Shown one piece after another: positions 9,737 through 19,105 of a stretch of 64,000 nt of DNA; the stretch's first letter is position 1, and each line of letters begins with the position of its first letter. This DNA is from Rhodanobacter sp. (GTDB lineage Bacteria > Pseudomonadota > Gammaproteobacteria > Xanthomonadales > Rhodanobacteraceae). The position numbers were made by a program, and so were the translations under genes. The notes under the pieces are model-generated. The model was not told where the DNA came from, ran no database searches, and worked only from the letters and a program-made list of their open reading frames with translations. Location: the NCBI GenBank assembly GCA_030148505.1, contig JASBTI010000029.1:1-64000 (forward strand), written 5' to 3'.

Positions 9737-10876
9737 TCATTGCGGTGCACTGATCAGCAAGGTTTGGCCGGCTCTCAGCGCGTCCCCTTGCAGGTGATTC
9801 CAGCGCCGCAGTTGGCTGATTTGCACTGCATACCGCTGGGCGATTTTCCACAGGCTGTCGCCGCGTTTAACCCGATGTGTTGCGGGTTTGGCTGTCCATT
9901 TGATCTCATTATTCTGTAGCGCATTGCGAAGCTGCCGTGCATGGCGCCGCGGAATCAGCAGATACGGTGCCGCGCCGGTATCCACGGTGGCATCGCGAAA
10001 AGCCGAATTGAGGTGCTTCAGCTTTTCTGCGGGCATGCCCACTTGCCTTGCCGCCATGCTGATCGAGATGGGCCGAGTAACTTCAACCTTTACCAGATGC
10101 TGACTTTTCGGCAACGTGGGCAGGCTGACATCGAATCGGCTCGGTTCGCGCACCACGCAGGCAATCGCCATCAATTTGATCAAGTGCGCCCGGGTAACCT
10201 TGGGCACCGGCCAGAGGGGAATCGCCGGTTGTGCAGGAGGCAATCCATATTTGCGGAGGATTCGGCGGACGGCGAATTCGCCAGCATTGTAGGCATAGTC
10301 CGCAATGCGCCAGTCGTGGAATTGGTCGTGGTATTTCAGCAGCAGTTTCATTACCGCATCAGTTGCCGCGGAGACATTCAGGCGGCCGTCGTAGTGACCA
10401 TCGACAATGCGCAAGCCAAGGGCGCCAGCGGTAATTGGCATGATCTGCCACATGCCTGCGGGTCGGTTGTTGCGGGTGGTCACCGGCCTGAAGTGGCTTT
10501 CTACCCACGGCAGCAGCACAAATTCCCCCGCGACCCCATGCCGTACGGCAGCTTGTTGCACATATATCAGGCGTGGCAACACGGCGCGTAATCGACTCTC
10601 GAACTGCTTGGGAGAGCGGGTATAGCGCCTGGCCTGGGCCAGCACCGCCGGACCGCCGTTGCAATCAGCCATGGCGAAAGTTTGGCGCAGCCGATCCCAG
10701 GAGTCGGTTGCTGACGGCGTATGAAGCTGGGCAAGAGCGGGGGCGGGAGCGGGTGGGACAATCTTCGGGACGGATTCGGTGGATGAGGGGAGCGAGCTTC
10801 GCGGTGGCACGCCAGAGCAACCTGCCAGCATGATCAACGTGGAGATCAGTAGCGCTTGAAGTATCCGAACCCTCAT
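9737..10876 (-). CDS. mltD: Membrane-bound lytic murein transglycosylase D, lipoprotein
   Basis: MltD cleaves peptidoglycan glycan strands with formation of 1,6-anhydromuramic acid at the inner face of the outer membrane. The 379-residue product has a lipoprotein signal with lipobox LAGC (Cys20), an SLT domain with catalytic Glu126 in LPWVESHF followed by GMWQIMP and AYNAGE motifs, and a single C-terminal LysM domain (about 333-376). E. coli MltD carries two LysM domains, so this is a shorter version. Its first four bases overlap the end of gloB, so the two form a minus-strand operon, a pairing common in gammaproteobacteria. Confidence 0.94.
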   Translation of the reverse strand: MRVRILQALLISTLIMLAGCSGVPPRSSLPSSTESVPKIVPPAPAPALAQLHTPSATDSWDRLRQTFAMADCNGGPAVLAQARRYTRSPKQFESRLRAVLPRLIYVQQAAVRHGVAGEFVLLPWVESHFRPVTTRNNRPAGMWQIMPITAGALGLRIVDGHYDGRLNVSAATDAVMKLLLKYHDQFHDWRIADYAYNAGEFAVRRILRKYGLPPAQPAIPLWPVPKVTRAHLIKLMAIACVVREPSRFDVSLPTLPKSQHLVKVEVTRPISISMAARQVGMPAEKLKHLNSAFRDATVDTGAAPYLLIPRRHARQLRNALQNNEIKWTAKPATHRVKRGDSLWKIAQRYAVQISQLRRWNHLQGDALRAGQTLLISAPQ

Positions 10877-11643
10877 CCGCGAAACAGGTCTTTGGCGCTA
10901 CGCAGCGCAGCAAAGCGCGACGTGCGATCTCCGCTGGCGCCGTCGTGCTGGACGCGATACCAATCCGTTACGGCAGGGCTGTCCACGCGCAGAAACGGAT
11001 TGGTGGCGAGTTCATTTGCCAACGACACCGGCAGACTGGGGCGGTGAGCCTGGCGCAGCGTGAGGACTTCACGCATACGTTCCTGAAGCGCGCGGTTGTG
11101 CGGGTCGATGAGTTGCGCAAACCGTCCGTTGGCTTCGGTGTATTCGTGCGCTGCACACACCATGCTTTCGTGAGGAAGCGTTGCCAGCCGGTCGAGCGAC
11201 GTCAGCATCTGCGCGGGACTTCCCTCGAACAAGCGGCCGCAGCCGAGGCTGAACAGCGTATCGCCGCAAAGCAGCAGCTCATTTCCTGCATAAGCGATGT
11301 GGCTGAGAGTGTGGCCCGGGATGGCGAGCACCTCAAACTCCAGACAGGGGCCAGCGAGGCTGATCATGTCGCCGTCGTGCACCCTGATCGTCGTTTCGGT
11401 GATGCGTTCGTCATCCGGCCCATAGACCGGCACCGAATGCTTGCTGACCAACTCGGCGACACCGCCGATATGGTCATGATGGTGGTGGGTAAGCAGGATC
11501 GCCGTCAGCGTCAGGTGCCCGTTGTGCAAGGTTTGTTCGACCACGCTAGCCTCGCCCGGGTCGATGACGATAGCCTGGCCTTCCTCATCGTGGACCAGCC
11601 AGATGTAGTTGTCGGTCAGCGCCGGTATCGGAATCAAATGCAA
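10873..11643 (-). CDS. gloB: Hydroxyacylglutathione hydrolase (glyoxalase II)
   Basis: GloB hydrolyses S-lactoylglutathione to lactate and glutathione, the second step of methylglyoxal detoxification, in the cytosol. The product has 256 residues. The metallo-beta-lactamase metal motif THHHHDHIGG spans residues 52-61, and the C-terminal substrate-binding region has the HEYT motif. It is the first gene of a two-gene unit with mltD (4-bp overlap). It is divergent from the methyltransferase-rnhA-dnaQ genes, a conserved neighbourhood. Confidence 0.96.
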   Translation of the reverse strand: MHLIPIPALTDNYIWLVHDEEGQAIVIDPGEASVVEQTLHNGHLTLTAILLTHHHHDHIGGVAELVSKHSVPVYGPDDERITETTIRVHDGDMISLAGPCLEFEVLAIPGHTLSHIAYAGNELLLCGDTLFSLGCGRLFEGSPAQMLTSLDRLATLPHESMVCAAHEYTEANGRFAQLIDPHNRALQERMREVLTLRQAHRPSLPVSLANELATNPFLRVDSPAVTDWYRVQHDGASGDRTSRFAALRSAKDLFRG

Positions 11644-11840
11644 GAGATAAGCCCGGTTGAATCACGAGAGGGTGAATTGCCTCGGCGACTATAAAGAGGC
11701 TCTTCCCGGCGATCGTTAGTCTATTGTTAATACATCCGCTGACTATTCATCTACGGACACTATGCCCGCGTCGTCCGACGCTGATGCCTGAGGGTAACAG
11801 CCGTTACACTGTCTGCACAGATCGCGATCGGCCACCATGC

Positions 11841-12524
11841 ATGCGCTCACTACCTGACATCTATGCCAGTGCGCCACTGAAACGATTGCGCGAAGACCAG
11901 ATGCGTGTGTTGATGCCCGAATTGCAGCGTTGTGCCGGGAATCACGGGTTACTGCTGAGTGCATCCCTCGACGATCAGCCACCGGTACTGCCTTTTCTGG
12001 GTTTCTGGACGCGCTTGTGGGTGAGCCGGGACTGTTATCGAGGGGATCTGTTGGCGGCCAGCGACACGCAGCTTCCGTTTACCGATGACGCCTTTCAGCT
12101 TGTGTTGATGCGGCACGCACAGGAAGTAACTGCGGGGGCATCATTGCTGCTTGCCGAGGCAGTTCGGGTACTTGCACCGGGTGGCACCCTGGTGGTCACC
12201 GGAGTACATCCGTTCAGCGGCTGGGCGCCGTGGTTACGTTGGCGTGCGCGGCATTCACCGCCGGTCATGCACATGCCGCTGCGGCTGCGGCAGATTCTGC
12301 GACAATCGGGATTGCAGATCGTGCGAGGTTGGCGGGTTGGAGGTTTGCTGCCCCATGATACAGCGCTCTCCGCGATCAACATCCGCGCATGCGGCGGCGG
12401 CTATGTATTGATCGCACGCAAGCAGCGGCAATCGGTCGTGCCGCTGCGCAGCACGCGGGCGGCGATCCGCCCTGCTGCAAACGGTCGTCTGTCTCCCAGC
12501 GTGCGGCGTAGTACAGCACTCTGA
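11841..12524 (+). CDS. SAM-dependent methyltransferase-like protein of the YafS type
   Basis: The 227-residue product has the late part of a class I methyltransferase fold: LPFTDDAFQLVLMRH, then a helix and LAPGGTLVVTG, as in the Methyltransf_11 family. The glycine-rich SAM-binding motif I is not recognisable in the N-terminal part, so catalytic activity is uncertain. The position between gloB and rnhA matches the yafS locus of gammaproteobacteria. The frame is open from 11724. The ATG at 11841 is chosen because family similarity begins near RSLPDIYAS, although no strong ribosome-binding site is visible. Its substrate is unknown. Confidence 0.75.
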   Translation: MRSLPDIYASAPLKRLREDQMRVLMPELQRCAGNHGLLLSASLDDQPPVLPFLGFWTRLWVSRDCYRGDLLAASDTQLPFTDDAFQLVLMRHAQEVTAGASLLLAEAVRVLAPGGTLVVTGVHPFSGWAPWLRWRARHSPPVMHMPLRLRQILRQSGLQIVRGWRVGGLLPHDTALSAINIRACGGGYVLIARKQRQSVVPLRSTRAAIRPAANGRLSPSVRRSTAL

Positions 12525-12545
12525 ATTTCAAGGTATGCGTGAAAC

Positions 12546-12989
12546 ATGAGCGAAGTGGAAGCATTCACCGATGGCGCCTGCCTCGGAAATCCCGGGCCTG
12601 GAGGCTGGGCTGCCTTGCTGCGTGCGGGCAGTAACGAACGCATGGTGGCGGGCGGCGATCCAGCCACCACCAACAACCGGATGGAGTTGATGGCGGCGAT
12701 CGCTGCGCTGGAGTCTTTGACGCGCCCGTGCCGGGTTGTGCTTACTACCGACTCTCGTTACGTCATGCAGGGTATCGAGCAATGGGTACCCAAGTGGCGA
12801 TCCAACGGCTGGCGCACGGCAGACAAGAAGCCGGTGAAGAACCAGGACTTGTGGCAAAGGCTGTCTGATGCGGTGAGTCATCACCAGGTGAGTTGGCGCT
12901 GGGTGCGCGGTCACACCGGGCATATCGAAAACGAGCGTGTCGACGAAGCGGCGCGCGAGCAGGCGGAGCGATTGAGGGGCAGAGCATGA
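12546..12989 (+). CDS. rnhA: Ribonuclease HI
   Basis: RNase HI cuts the RNA strand of RNA-DNA hybrids during replication and R-loop removal. The product has 147 residues. The catalytic acidic residues are Asp9 ([11 protein letters not shown]), Glu47 (NNRMEL), Asp69 (TTDS) and Asp133 (ERVDEAA). The stop overlaps the dnaQ start (ATGA), so the two genes are translationally coupled. In E. coli the same genes are adjacent but divergent. Confidence 0.97.
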   Translation: MSEVEAFTDGACLGNPGPGGWAALLRAGSNERMVAGGDPATTNNRMELMAAIAALESLTRPCRVVLTTDSRYVMQGIEQWVPKWRSNGWRTADKKPVKNQDLWQRLSDAVSHHQVSWRWVRGHTGHIENERVDEAAREQAERLRGRA

Positions 12990-13708
12990 GACAGGTGGTC
13001 CTTGATACCGAGACTACCGGGCTCGACGTTCGCCAGGGCCATCGACTGATCGAGATCGCCTGCATCGAGATGGTGGAACGTCGGCTCACGGGTCGCTACT
13101 ACCAGACCTACCTCAATCCAGATCGGGCGATTGACGAAGGGGCGCGTCAGGTTACCGGGATCGAGGACGATTTCCTTCTCGACAAACCCCGATTTGCCGA
13201 TGTCGTTGACGATTTTCTGGCCTTTGTAGACGGTGCCGAATTAGTCATTCACAACGCCAGCTTCGATGTCGGTTTTCTCGACGCCGAGTTGGCGCGCGTG
13301 GGCCGCAATGTCGGCAAAATCATTGATCGCTGCCGCGTGCTCGATACACTGGTCATGGCGCGCGAGCGCTATCCAGGTCAGCGCAACAGTCTGGATGCGT
13401 TGTGCAAACGGCTCGGTGTCGACAACTCACGCCGCGATCTCCACGGTGGTCTGATCGATGCCCAGTTACTGGCCGACGTCTATCTGGGGATGACCTCGGG
13501 CCAGGTGGCTCTCGATCTCGGTTTCACGCCAGGCGGGGAGGAAGCTCGCGAAAACCTCGGTTCCCTGCCGGTACTCGACGTTCGGCCGGTGGTATTGCGG
13601 GCCTCGGAGGATGAGCTGGCATCGCACGAAAGCCGGCTCGATACGCTCGATGCATCCTGTCGGGGGACCAGCCTGTGGCGGCTGATGCAGAGGGGATCAG
13701 CGGCATGA
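12986..13708 (+). CDS. dnaQ: DNA polymerase III epsilon subunit, 3'-5' proofreading exonuclease
   Basis: DnaQ is the proofreading subunit of the replicative polymerase. The 240-residue product has DEDDh exonuclease motifs: Exo I DTETTGL (Asp7, Glu9), Exo [15 protein letters not shown], and Exo III with [14 protein letters not shown] near residues 152-165. The C-terminal tail, expected to bind the polymerase alpha subunit, follows. The start at 12986 overlaps the rnhA stop. An earlier in-frame start at 12893 lies inside rnhA and is rejected. Confidence 0.97.
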   Translation: MRQVVLDTETTGLDVRQGHRLIEIACIEMVERRLTGRYYQTYLNPDRAIDEGARQVTGIEDDFLLDKPRFADVVDDFLAFVDGAELVIHNASFDVGFLDAELARVGRNVGKIIDRCRVLDTLVMARERYPGQRNSLDALCKRLGVDNSRRDLHGGLIDAQLLADVYLGMTSGQVALDLGFTPGGEEARENLGSLPVLDVRPVVLRASEDELASHESRLDTLDASCRGTSLWRLMQRGSAA

Positions 13709-13710
13709 TG

Positions 13711-14412
13711 TCAGCGGAGTCTTACCAGTACGGCGGTAATGTTGTCGTCACCGCCGTTGTCCAGCGCGTCAAGCAGCAAATGATCGACGCACTCCTGGGC
13801 AGTCAGGTCGGTGCGGGATACCATGCGCGCCATCGAGGTATCGGAGACATTCTCGCTCAACCCATCGCTGCATATCAGAAACGTCAGGCCGTGATCGCGT
13901 TTCCCACCGGCCATCCCAATATGCAGGCGATCAGTCGCGGTTACTCCGAGAGCCTGGGTCAGGACATTGCGCTGCGGATGTTGCGCGGCCTTGGCCGGAT
14001 CAAGCTGTCCCGCTTCGACCAGCGCCTGCACCAGCGAGTGGTCATGGCTGATCTGACGCAATTTTTGATTGTATAGGTAGATTCTGCTGTCACCCACCCA
14101 GGCAGCCTCGTACTCACGGTCGCTCAGGCGCAGGCCGGCTATCGTCGTGCCCATGGGATATGCGTCGCTGCCTGCATGCGAGCGTTCGGCCAATTCCCTT
14201 GCTGCCTCGCGTATGGCGTCAGCGAGGCTACATCCGCGGGTGACATTGTCCACCACGACATCGCGTGCCAGAGCCGAGGCGACTTCGCCATGTTCGTGGC
14301 CGCCCATACCGTCGGCGACCAGAAACAGGCCAAGCGAGGCATCGGCGTAATAGGTGTCTTCATTGCGCCTGCGGCGCATACCGACGTGCGTGCCGTGTCC
14401 GAACTCGATCAT
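13711..14412 (-). CDS. PP2C-family serine/threonine protein phosphatase
   Basis: This is a metal-dependent phosphatase of the Stp/PrpC type, acting on phospho-Ser/Thr in the cytosol. Motifs include RRRRNEDTYY, VADGMGGHEHGE with a metal-binding Asp, a DHSLVQ motif, ICSDGLSE, and the C-terminal GGDDNITAVLVR. The product has 233 residues from the ATG at 14412, giving the conserved MIEFGHGTHVG. A longer start at 14451 is possible, and neither has a convincing ribosome-binding site. No partner kinase is adjacent. It converges on dnaQ with 2 nt between stops. Confidence 0.88.
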   Translation of the reverse strand: MIEFGHGTHVGMRRRRNEDTYYADASLGLFLVADGMGGHEHGEVASALARDVVVDNVTRGCSLADAIREAARELAERSHAGSDAYPMGTTIAGLRLSDREYEAAWVGDSRIYLYNQKLRQISHDHSLVQALVEAGQLDPAKAAQHPQRNVLTQALGVTATDRLHIGMAGGKRDHGLTFLICSDGLSENVSDTSMARMVSRTDLTAQECVDHLLLDALDNGGDDNITAVLVRLR

Positions 14413-14468
14413 GGGGTGTCTGGTAGGGAGAATGGTCGCAGCATGCCGCATGTAGCCCGCAAATAAAA

Positions 14469-14494
14469 CAAAACGCCCCGACCGGGGCGTTTTG
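14469..14494 (-). terminator. Terminator downstream of tRNA-Ser
   Basis: An 11-bp stem (14469-14479 with 14484-14494) has loop GACC. On the minus strand the 3' arm ends in TTTTG and more T follows. It lies just after tRNA-Ser(CGA) and upstream of the phosphatase gene. Confidence 0.85.
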
Positions 14495-14501
14495 TCTTTT
14501 C

Positions 14502-14591
<90 letters not shown>

Positions 14592-14691
14592 GAAAGGGCT
14601 GCGCGTGGCCCGCGCGAGCCGGCAAGTCTACGCGTTGCACCTCACGGAAACAAGCACGACAGCCAGCGACCGCGTGCGGTGAGCCCGCTTG

Positions 14692-17064
14692 TCAGCCCGC
14701 TTTCTTCTTGGCCAGGCGCAGCCAGGTATCGACCACGGTGTCCGGATTCAGCGAGACCGATTCGATACCCTGTTCCATCAACCATTCGGCCAGATCAGGA
14801 TGGTCGGACGGTCCCTGGCCGCAGATACCGATGTATTTGCCCTTGGCGCGCGCCGCCTGGATTGCCATCGCCAGGAGTTTCTTCACCGCTGGGTTGCGCT
14901 CGTCGAACAGGTTCGCAACGATGCTGGAGTCGCGATCGAGGCCAAGGGTGAGTTGGGTAAGGTCGTTCGAGCCGATCGAGAAGCCATCGAAAATATCGAG
15001 GAACTCGTCCGCCAGGAGGGCATTGGACGGTACCTCGCACATCATGATGACCTTCAGATCGTTTTCGCCCCGTTTCAGCCCATTTTTTGCCAGAACGTCG
15101 ATGACCTTGCGTCCTTCGTCCACCGTGCGTACAAAGGGGATCATCGCCCAGACATTGGTCAGGCCCATCACTTCGCGTACCTGCAGCATGGCCCGGCACT
15201 CGAGCGCAAAGGCCTCGGCGAAGCTCGGGTCCACGTAACGGCTGGCACCGCGAAAGCCGATCATCGGGTTCTCTTCGTGCGGTTCGTAGCGTGTGCCGCC
15301 GATCAGGCCAGCGTATTCGTTCGACTTGAAGTCGGACAGGCGCACGATCACCGGTTTCGGGTAGACCGAGGCGGCGATCGTGGCGATGCCTTCGGCGAGG
15401 CGATCAACGTAGAACGACACTGGGTCGGCGTATCCTGCCATCCGCGCGTCGATCTTGGTCCTGGTGTCGGCATCCTGTTGGCCATATTCAAGCAAGGCTT
15501 TGGGGTGCACGCCGATATGGCTGGCGATGATCATCTCCAGACGGGCCAGGCCGATGCCGGCGTTCGGCAACATGCCGAAGTCGAAGGCCCGCTCCGGATT
15601 GGCCACGTTCATCATGATTTTCAACGGCGCCTCGGGCATCGCGCCCAGATCCGCGGTGACACGTTCGAATTTCAGCAAGCCTTCGTAGATCGTGCCGGTA
15701 TCGCCCTCGGCACACGATACGGTGACGTCGCTACCGTCGGGAATGAGCTCCAGTGCGTTACCTGTGCCGACGACGGCCGGCACGCCAAGTTCGCGGGCGA
15801 TGATTGCGGCATGGCAGGTGCGACCACCGCGGTTGGTCACAATGGCTGCCGCCCGCTTCATCACCGGCTCCCAGTCGGGGTCGGTCATGTCGGCGATCAA
15901 TACGTCGCCATTGCGGACCTTGCTCATATCCGCCAATGAGCGGATGACCCGTGCCTTGCCGGACCCGATTTTCTGCCCGATCGAACGGCCCTCGACCAGG
16001 ATCTTGCCTTGCTCTTGCAGGTGGAAGCGTTCCAATTGGGTGGCATGGGAACGTGATTTCACTGTTTCCGGGCGGGCCTGCACAATGTACAGCTTGCCGG
16101 TATGACCATCTTTGGCCCACTCGATGTCCATCGGGCGGTCGTAATGCTGCTCGATCACCAATGCCTGCTTGGCGAGCTCCTGCACCTCCTCGTCGTCGAG
16201 ACAGAAGCGGCTGCGCTCAGTGGCCGGGGTTTCCTCGATGCGCACCCGCTCGCCGGCTTGGTCCGAATACACCATGCGTTGTTGTTTGGCGCCCAGACTG
16301 CGGCGCAGCACAGCAGGTTTGCCGGCCCTCAGGGTGGGTTTGAAAACATAAAATTCATCGGGATTGACCGCGCCTTGCACCACCAATTCGCCGAGTCCGT
16401 ACGAGCCGGTGACGAAGACCACGTCGCGAAAGCCGGACTCGGTATCCAATGTGAACAGCACCCCTGCAGCGCCGATGTCCGAGCGCACCATCAGCTGGAT
16501 GCCAGCGGAGAGAAATACGTCTTCGTGCTTGAAGCCCTGGTGCACGCGATAGGCAATGGCGCGATCGTTGTACAGCGAGGCGAAGACTTCCTTTACCTTG
16601 TGCAGCACATCGTCGATACCGACCACGTTGAGAAAGGTTTCCTGTTGGCCGGCGAACGAGGCGTCCGGGAGATCCTCGGCGGTGGCTGACGAGCGTACGG
16701 CGACAGCGATGTCGTCGGCACCGGCCTCCTTGCACAATTTGAGGTAGGCATCCCGAATCGCCTGCTCGAGTTCATCGGGCAAGGCTGTGTCGACGATCCA
16801 GCTGCGGATCTGCTTGCCGCATGCGACCAGGGCATCGACGTCGTCGACGTCCAGCGTGGCCAGATGATCCTGGATGCGTTTGGCCAGCCCGCTCTTTTCC
16901 AGATATTGCTGGAACGCGTCAGCAGTGGTTGCAAAGCCGCCAGGCACCGAGACGCCGAGTTTGGCGAGGTTGCCAATCATCTCGCCTAGCGAGGCGTTCT
17001 TGCCGCCGACCTTGCCCAGGTCAGTCATGCGCAGTTGGTCTAGCCAAAGCACCAGATCGTTCAA
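14692..17064 (-). CDS. ppsA: Phosphoenolpyruvate synthase (pyruvate, water dikinase)
   Basis: PpsA makes phosphoenolpyruvate from pyruvate and ATP, releasing AMP and phosphate, for gluconeogenesis. The N-terminal ATP-binding domain begins with [13 protein letters not shown]. The swivelling domain has the phosphohistidine motif [14 protein letters not shown] near residue 420. The C-terminal PEP-binding barrel ends with NDLTQLTLG and [15 protein letters not shown] start at 17064 is preferred because AGGAGA lies 7 nt before it and it yields a 790-residue protein, close to the family's usual 790-800. ATG starts at 17085 or 17172 would add unusual N-termini. It is divergent from its regulator ppsR. 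Confidence 0.95.
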   Translation of the reverse strand: MNDLVLWLDQLRMTDLGKVGGKNASLGEMIGNLAKLGVSVPGGFATTADAFQQYLEKSGLAKRIQDHLATLDVDDVDALVACGKQIRSWIVDTALPDELEQAIRDAYLKLCKEAGADDIAVAVRSSATAEDLPDASFAGQQETFLNVVGIDDVLHKVKEVFASLYNDRAIAYRVHQGFKHEDVFLSAGIQLMVRSDIGAAGVLFTLDTESGFRDVVFVTGSYGLGELVVQGAVNPDEFYVFKPTLRAGKPAVLRRSLGAKQQRMVYSDQAGERVRIEETPATERSRFCLDDEEVQELAKQALVIEQHYDRPMDIEWAKDGHTGKLYIVQARPETVKSRSHATQLERFHLQEQGKILVEGRSIGQKIGSGKARVIRSLADMSKVRNGDVLIADMTDPDWEPVMKRAAAIVTNRGGRTCHAAIIARELGVPAVVGTGNALELIPDGSDVTVSCAEGDTGTIYEGLLKFERVTADLGAMPEAPLKIMMNVANPERAFDFGMLPNAGIGLARLEMIIASHIGVHPKALLEYGQQDADTRTKIDARMAGYADPVSFYVDRLAEGIATIAASVYPKPVIVRLSDFKSNEYAGLIGGTRYEPHEENPMIGFRGASRYVDPSFAEAFALECRAMLQVREVMGLTNVWAMIPFVRTVDEGRKVIDVLAKNGLKRGENDLKVIMMCEVPSNALLADEFLDIFDGFSIGSNDLTQLTLGLDRDSSIVANLFDERNPAVKKLLAMAIQAARAKGKYIGICGQGPSDHPDLAEWLMEQGIESVSLNPDTVVDTWLRLAKKKAG

Positions 17065-17296
17065 GGGGTGTCTCCTCAAGAGCATGGGAAAGGTTGGCGG
17101 GGTCACGCAGCACGCTGGTACGAAGCGGGCTGCAAAGAACTGGTATTGTCCGCTGCCGATGGTGCGAAGCACAAGAAGACCATTGTGGTGTTTGAACGTT
17201 CCAACTGCATACCAGTCAGCTGGTACTCAAGCAGCGACAGTGTTTTACGCTTCGGTTAAGGTGCGGATATGTGCACCTGGATGGCTGGAAATTTCT

Positions 17297-18112
17297 ATGC
17301 AGCGAACGGTTTATTTCATCTCCGACTCCACTGGTATTACCGCGGAGACCATTGGCAACAGCATTCTGACCCAGTTCGAGGGCGTTCATTTCGACAAGCA
17401 CCGATTGCCGTTTACCGATGACGCCAAGAAGGCAGAAGCCGCCGCCTTGAGGATCAAGACGCTCTATGCGAAGACCGGCGAGCGGCCTATCGTGATAAAC
17501 ACCATGACCGATCCGGCCTTGTGCGAAATCGTTGCCGGCAGCGGAGCCTTGATGCTCGACGTATTCGCGCCGTTCATCAGCCCGCTGGAAAAAGAGCTCG
17601 GCGCCAAGCGCTCGGGAGCAGTCAATCTCTCGCATGGCATGGTCGATTTCGAAAAGTACGAGGCGCGTATCAACGCGACCAATTTTGCGTTGACCCACGA
17701 CGACGGCATGGACATGGACTACGGCCATGCCGATCTGATCCTTATCGGCGTGTCACGCTCGGGTAAGACCCCGACCTGCCTCTATATGGCCTTGCATTAC
17801 GGGGTCAGCGCCGCCAACTATCCGCTTACCGACGAAGACCTCGAGCGACTGGAGCTTCCGTCGCGTCTGCTGCCCTACAAGGACCGGCTTTACGGGCTCA
17901 CGATTGAACCCGGGCGACTGGCGCAGATCCGTCAGCAGCGCCGTGCCGGCAGCCGCTATGCAACATTGGAGCAGTGCAACTGGGAATTGCAGCAGGCTGA
18001 CAGGCTGATGCGCCATGCCGGTATTCCCAGCTTGAATACCACGCATGTCTCGATTGAGGAGATTGCGAGCAAGATCTTCGACCGCTTCGGTATCGAGCGG
18101 ACCATGTTCTGA
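17297..18112 (+). CDS. ppsR: PEP synthase regulatory protein, bifunctional kinase/pyrophosphorylase
   Basis: This DUF299 protein inactivates PEP synthase by ADP-dependent threonine phosphorylation and reactivates it by Pi-dependent dephosphorylation. The 271-residue product has the N-terminal FISDSTGITAET motif and the P-loop GVSRSGKT at residues 151-158. The open frame extends to 16874 inside ppsA. The ATG at 17297 gives the family start MQRTVYFISDSTG. Divergent placement from ppsA supports the functional pairing. Confidence 0.95.
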   Translation: MQRTVYFISDSTGITAETIGNSILTQFEGVHFDKHRLPFTDDAKKAEAAALRIKTLYAKTGERPIVINTMTDPALCEIVAGSGALMLDVFAPFISPLEKELGAKRSGAVNLSHGMVDFEKYEARINATNFALTHDDGMDMDYGHADLILIGVSRSGKTPTCLYMALHYGVSAANYPLTDEDLERLELPSRLLPYKDRLYGLTIEPGRLAQIRQQRRAGSRYATLEQCNWELQQADRLMRHAGIPSLNTTHVSIEEIASKIFDRFGIERTMF

Positions 18113-18139
18113 ACCCCTTGCCGGGAGTGTCGATTGCCG

Positions 18140-18601
18140 ATGAATGCTGCCGTATCTGATCGCGCCAACTTGTTGCCAGGTCGCTTCGGCTTTCTGATGG
18201 GGTTGTATGCCGAAAACTATCACCGGCTTGTACGCCTGTTCGAACCCTCGCAGCTGGCTCCGGGCCACTACGTTTCGAACGTGGACGACGGGTTGGAGAT
18301 CCATCTGCATCTGCAGGAGCGCCATCCCTATACCTTGGAGCTCGAACTGACCTACGACTTCGTCGATACGCACACCGGTCGCCGTGCACCGTCGGCACAA
18401 TTGCGGATGTATACCGATGCGCATGTCGCCGAGGCGTTGCATTGCCATCCAGGGCGTCACTTATGGCAGGTACTGGGCCCCTTTCCGCCGGCCCATACGG
18501 TGTTCCAGCATCGGTTGCGGATGAATGGCTTTCTGTCGCGCTGGCTTGAGTATCTGGCCGAGCAGGGGCATTCGATCGGAACGATCGAGCCGAGGAAATG
18601 A
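18140..18601 (+). CDS. DUF1249 family protein (YqiB-like)
   Basis: The 153-residue cytosolic protein has no signal peptide. The motif series MGLYAENYHRL, LEIHLHLQERHPYT, TYDF and LRMYTDAHVAE matches the DUF1249/YqiB family of proteobacteria, whose function is not established. It follows ppsR by 27 nt and probably shares its transcript. GGGAGTG at 18123-18129 serves the ATG at 18140; a TTG two codons upstream is an alternative. Confidence 0.85.
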   Translation: MNAAVSDRANLLPGRFGFLMGLYAENYHRLVRLFEPSQLAPGHYVSNVDDGLEIHLHLQERHPYTLELELTYDFVDTHTGRRAPSAQLRMYTDAHVAEALHCHPGRHLWQVLGPFPPAHTVFQHRLRMNGFLSRWLEYLAEQGHSIGTIEPRK

Positions 18602-18638
18602 TCAATTCACCGCCGTGTTGTGCCTGATACCGCACAAC

Positions 18639-18663
18639 AAAAAACCCGCACAAGGCGGGCTTT
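18639..18663 (-). terminator. Terminator of the Ala-Glu-Asp tRNA transcript
   Basis: On the minus strand GCCCGCC, loop TTGT and GCGGGTTTTTT form a short stem with a six-T run, just after tRNA-Asp. The core pairing is only 5 bp, but base composition and place fit. Confidence 0.7.
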
Positions 18664-18671
18664 CCGTTGAG

Positions 18672-18748
18672 TGGCGGAGCGGACGGGACTCGAACCCGCG
18701 ACCTCCGGCGTGACAGGCCAGCATTCTAACCAGCTGAACTACCGCTCC
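18672..18748 (-). tRNA. tRNA-Asp (GTC), copy 2
   Basis: The anticodon is GTC and CCA is encoded. The 77 bases are identical to the plus-strand copy at 7441-7517. It is the last gene of a minus-strand Ala-Glu-Asp run. Confidence 0.96.
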
Positions 18749-18778
18749 ACATACATTTTCCAGCTCGGCGGACCAACT

Positions 18779-18854
18779 TGGCGTCCCCACGGGGATTCGA
18801 ACCCCGGTCGCCACCGTGAAAGGGTGGTGTCCTAGGCCTCTAGACGATGGGGAC
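18779..18854 (-). tRNA. tRNA-Glu (TTC)
   Basis: On the minus strand the anticodon loop CTTTCAC gives TTC. The acceptor GTCCCCA pairs with TGGGGAC, and CCA is encoded. Confidence 0.95.
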
Positions 18855-18863
18855 AATTCAAGT

Positions 18864-18939
18864 TGGTGGAGCCAGGCGGGATCGAACCGCCGACCTCCTG
18901 CATGCCATGCAGGCGCTCTCCCAGCTGAGCTATGGCCCC
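18864..18939 (-). tRNA. tRNA-Ala (GGC)
   Basis: On the minus strand the anticodon loop reads ATGGCAT, giving GGC. The acceptor GGGGCCA pairs with TGGCTCC (one wobble), and CCA is encoded. Confidence 0.95.
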
Positions 18940-19105
18940 GCCGCTGGAAGCCCGGAAGAATAGGTCCGAGTCGCATATCCGTCAAGCTTTTTTTGAATGG
19001 CCTGCCGATCTCCCCCGTCGCTTGAGACGCGCTTCGCGGTCATCACGGCAACACGGCAGCGGTTCGACTAAGCTGCCAGTGTCCCCGGCCGTCGAAGACC
19101 AAGGC

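Noticed and set aside
14689-15939. 416-residue plus-strand frame opposite ppsA
   Set aside because: It is antisense to the strongly supported PEP synthase and has no domain features.
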